Source: Roseovarius sp. SCSIO 43702 (GTDB taxonomy: Bacteria > Pseudomonadota > Alphaproteobacteria > Rhodobacterales > Rhodobacteraceae). From it: DNA of 64,000 nt. Shown here in pieces: positions 62,748-64,000 of this stretch. Location of the stretch: positions 2,750,501-2,814,500 of the forward strand of contig NZ_CP080623.1 of assembly GCF_019599045.1 (NCBI RefSeq), given 5' to 3'. Below the pieces are notes generated by a model. The model was given only the letters and a program-made list of their open reading frames with translations, was not told where the DNA came from and did no database searches. The translations under genes were made by a program, and so were the position numbers. The stretch's first letter is position 1; the number at the start of each line of letters is the position of its first letter.

Positions 62748-63233
62748 ATGACCTTCTCCACATCGAAGACCGTGTTGCTGGCTCTGACATGCGCAGCGCT
62801 CGTGGCCGGGTGCAGCCGTGACAAGATCGGCCCCACCAACCCCGACGCCTATACCGTCAGCAGCGGACGGGAAACCAAGAGCCGCGTGAACTCGGGCACC
62901 TCCATCCTCGACATCTTCCGCGGCGGCAAAAACCAGGTCAAGGTCAACCGCTTCCTTTGGACCGCGTCGCTCGACGTGCTCGACTTCCTGCCCATTCAGG
63001 CCGCGGACCCCTTCACCGGGGTGATCTCGACGGGCTACGGCGTCCCGCCGGGCGGCGGCACGGCCTATCGCGCGACGATCCTCATCAGCGATCCGGCGCT
63101 CGACGCCCGCTCGCTCAACGTGGCGCTGCAAACCCGCGGCGGCCGCCCGGTGAGCACCGAAACACAGCGCGCCGTCGAGGATGCCATCCTGAGCCGCGCG
63201 CGCGAGCTGCGCATCAACGCGGGCCGCTACTGA
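62748..63233 (+). CDS. DUF3576 lipoprotein
   Basis: The 161-aa lipoprotein has the lipobox LVAGC (Cys22) and the DUF3576 body with VNRFLWTASLDVLDFLPIQAADPFTGVISTGY. In many alphaproteobacteria it lies just before leuS and lptE, but the next gene here is a glycosyltransferase on the other strand. It is presumably attached to the outer membrane. Function unknown. A 14-bp palindrome GGTCGCCGGCGACC directly follows at 63240. Confidence 0.88.
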   Translation: MTFSTSKTVLLALTCAALVAGCSRDKIGPTNPDAYTVSSGRETKSRVNSGTSILDIFRGGKNQVKVNRFLWTASLDVLDFLPIQAADPFTGVISTGYGVPPGGGTAYRATILISDPALDARSLNVALQTRGGRPVSTETQRAVEDAILSRARELRINAGRY

Positions 63234-63305
63234 GCCGCAGGTCGCCGGCGACCGTTTCCACGATACGAACGGGGTGTGCGTTTCCGACTCGTGCGCCGGA
63301 TCGGG

Positions 63306-64000
63306 TCAAGGGCCCGATACGACCGGCATCTTGGCCAGCGCCTCGACCCACGCCATCTGCCGCGGCAGGCACACCGTGGCGAGGTCATATTCCCTGACCA
63401 TCATCGCCCGCGCCGCGCGCCCCAGTCGCGCGCGCTCCTCCGCGTCGTCCAGCAACCCGCAGACTTCCTCGACCAGCGCCTCGCGGTCGAAGAAATCGAC
63501 CAGCCGCCCGGTCTCGCCGTCGCGGATCACCTCGCGCACCGGCGCCGTGTCGCTCGCCACGATCGCCGCCTCGCAGGCCATGGCCTCCATCAGGCTCCAG
63601 CTCAGCACGAAGGGATAGGTCAGGTAGACATGCACCCGTGAAAGCTGAAGCACGCGCGTGAACTGGTCGTGGGGAATGCGGCCCAGGAAATGCACCCGGT
63701 CCCAGTCGTCATCCGGGATCTGCCCGCGCACCTCGTCTCGGTAGATCTGCTTCCACGTCTGACCCTTCGGAGGCTGCGCGCCATAACTCACCTCGTCGCC
63801 CCCGATGATGATGACCCGCGCCTCCGGCCGTTCGCTCAACAGCGCGGGCAGCGCGCGCATGAACACGTGATATCCGCGGTAGGGCTCGAGGTTGCGATTG
63901 ACGAAGGTGATCACCTCGTCCGCGCGGCTAAGCGGGGCATGGCCCTTGAGCTTGAGCGACACGCCCGGATCGGGGCGCGAATAGGCGGTGTCGATCCCGT
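63306..64000 (-). CDS. Family-4 glycosyltransferase, C-terminal part (runs off the window)
   Basis: The frame is open to the right edge (GIDTAYSRPDPGVSLKLKG and onward), so the start is outside the window. The visible 231 residues form the GT-B C-terminal domain: ITFVNRNLEPYRGYHVFMRALPALL, FLGRIPHDQF and the donor-site segment SWSLMEAMACEAAIVASDTAPVREVIRDGETG. It should transfer a sugar from a nucleotide donor to a cell-surface glycan. No neighbouring glycan gene is visible here. Confidence 0.88.
   Translation of the reverse strand, partial: GIDTAYSRPDPGVSLKLKGHAPLSRADEVITFVNRNLEPYRGYHVFMRALPALLSERPEARVIIIGGDEVSYGAQPPKGQTWKQIYRDEVRGQIPDDDWDRVHFLGRIPHDQFTRVLQLSRVHVYLTYPFVLSWSLMEAMACEAAIVASDTAPVREVIRDGETGRLVDFFDREALVEEVCGLLDDAEERARLGRAARAMMVREYDLATVCLPRQMAWVEALAKMPVVSGP

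Noticed and set aside
63240..63253. Palindrome GGTCGCCGGCGACC after the DUF3576 gene as a terminator
   Set aside because: It has almost no loop and only three T-residues follow, so it is too weak to call a terminator.

Overview
The window is GC-rich, densely coded DNA typical of a marine-type alphaproteobacterium of the Rhodobacteraceae (Roseobacter group). Evidence for this is the clade I nos operon in Paracoccus-like order, NsrR and NorEF, several Hint_2-domain proteins, DUF1127, DUF3576 and UPF0173 proteins, and the family-specific XRE regulator. No ribosomal RNA, tRNA, CRISPR array, prophage or insertion sequence was found. The assignment rests on protein and gene-order recognition by eye only.

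Layout. 1-7.1 kb: a fatty-acid beta-oxidation operon (acyl-CoA dehydrogenase, small protein, GST, thiolase, FadJ-type fusion). It is interrupted by a REPIN-like pair of palindromes and a DUF559 (Vsr-like) nuclease gene, and it ends in a strong hairpin. 7.1-12.2 kb: a two-component pair, a Hint protein, a sulfotransferase and an acyl-CoA synthetase. 12.2-21.3 kb: a complete nitrous oxide reductase operon on the minus strand (nosC-like, R, Z, D, F, Y, L, X). 21.4-25.2 kb: a DUF2478 protein, an NsrR-type regulator, a small protein, norEF and anaerobic hemN. Together these make a denitrification and anaerobic-growth island, although nitrite reductase and norCB are not in the window. Two FNR/NnrR-type boxes of the same form sit exactly 41.5 bp before the nosC-like and hemN start codons.

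25.2-38.7 kb: housekeeping genes. These are a Bax-inhibitor-1 protein, DUF1127, a LysR regulator, a quinone oxidoreductase, an XRE regulator cut short by an in-frame amber codon, histidinol phosphatase, a CAP lipoprotein, MgtE, 5-FTHF cyclo-ligase, OsmC, Dps, ribosomal protein L33, an EamA transporter, RNase P RNA, an AmpD-like amidase, an excalibur lipoprotein and gatCA. 38.7-49.5 kb: a metal-dependent hydrolase, a DUF2064 transferase, dapE, three more Hint proteins, a Ca/Na-type antiporter, dapD and leuA. leuA is preceded by a leucine-rich leader peptide and nested hairpins. 49.5-64 kb: an SDR coupled to an Fe-S photolyase-like protein, an 18-repeat MORN protein, nadE, a TraB/GumN protein, a DUF2161 nuclease-like protein, Mn-pyrophosphatase, a ureohydrolase, an EamA transporter, a split MnmC pair, an L,D-transpeptidase, a YggS protein, a DUF3576 lipoprotein and the C-terminal part of a glycosyltransferase that runs off the right edge.

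The most unusual items are the REPIN-like repeat with its adjacent DUF559 nuclease inside the beta-oxidation operon, the group of Hint proteins of which only one keeps the nucleophilic Cys, the paired leaderless FNR-type promoters, the leuA leader, and the amber-truncated regulator.
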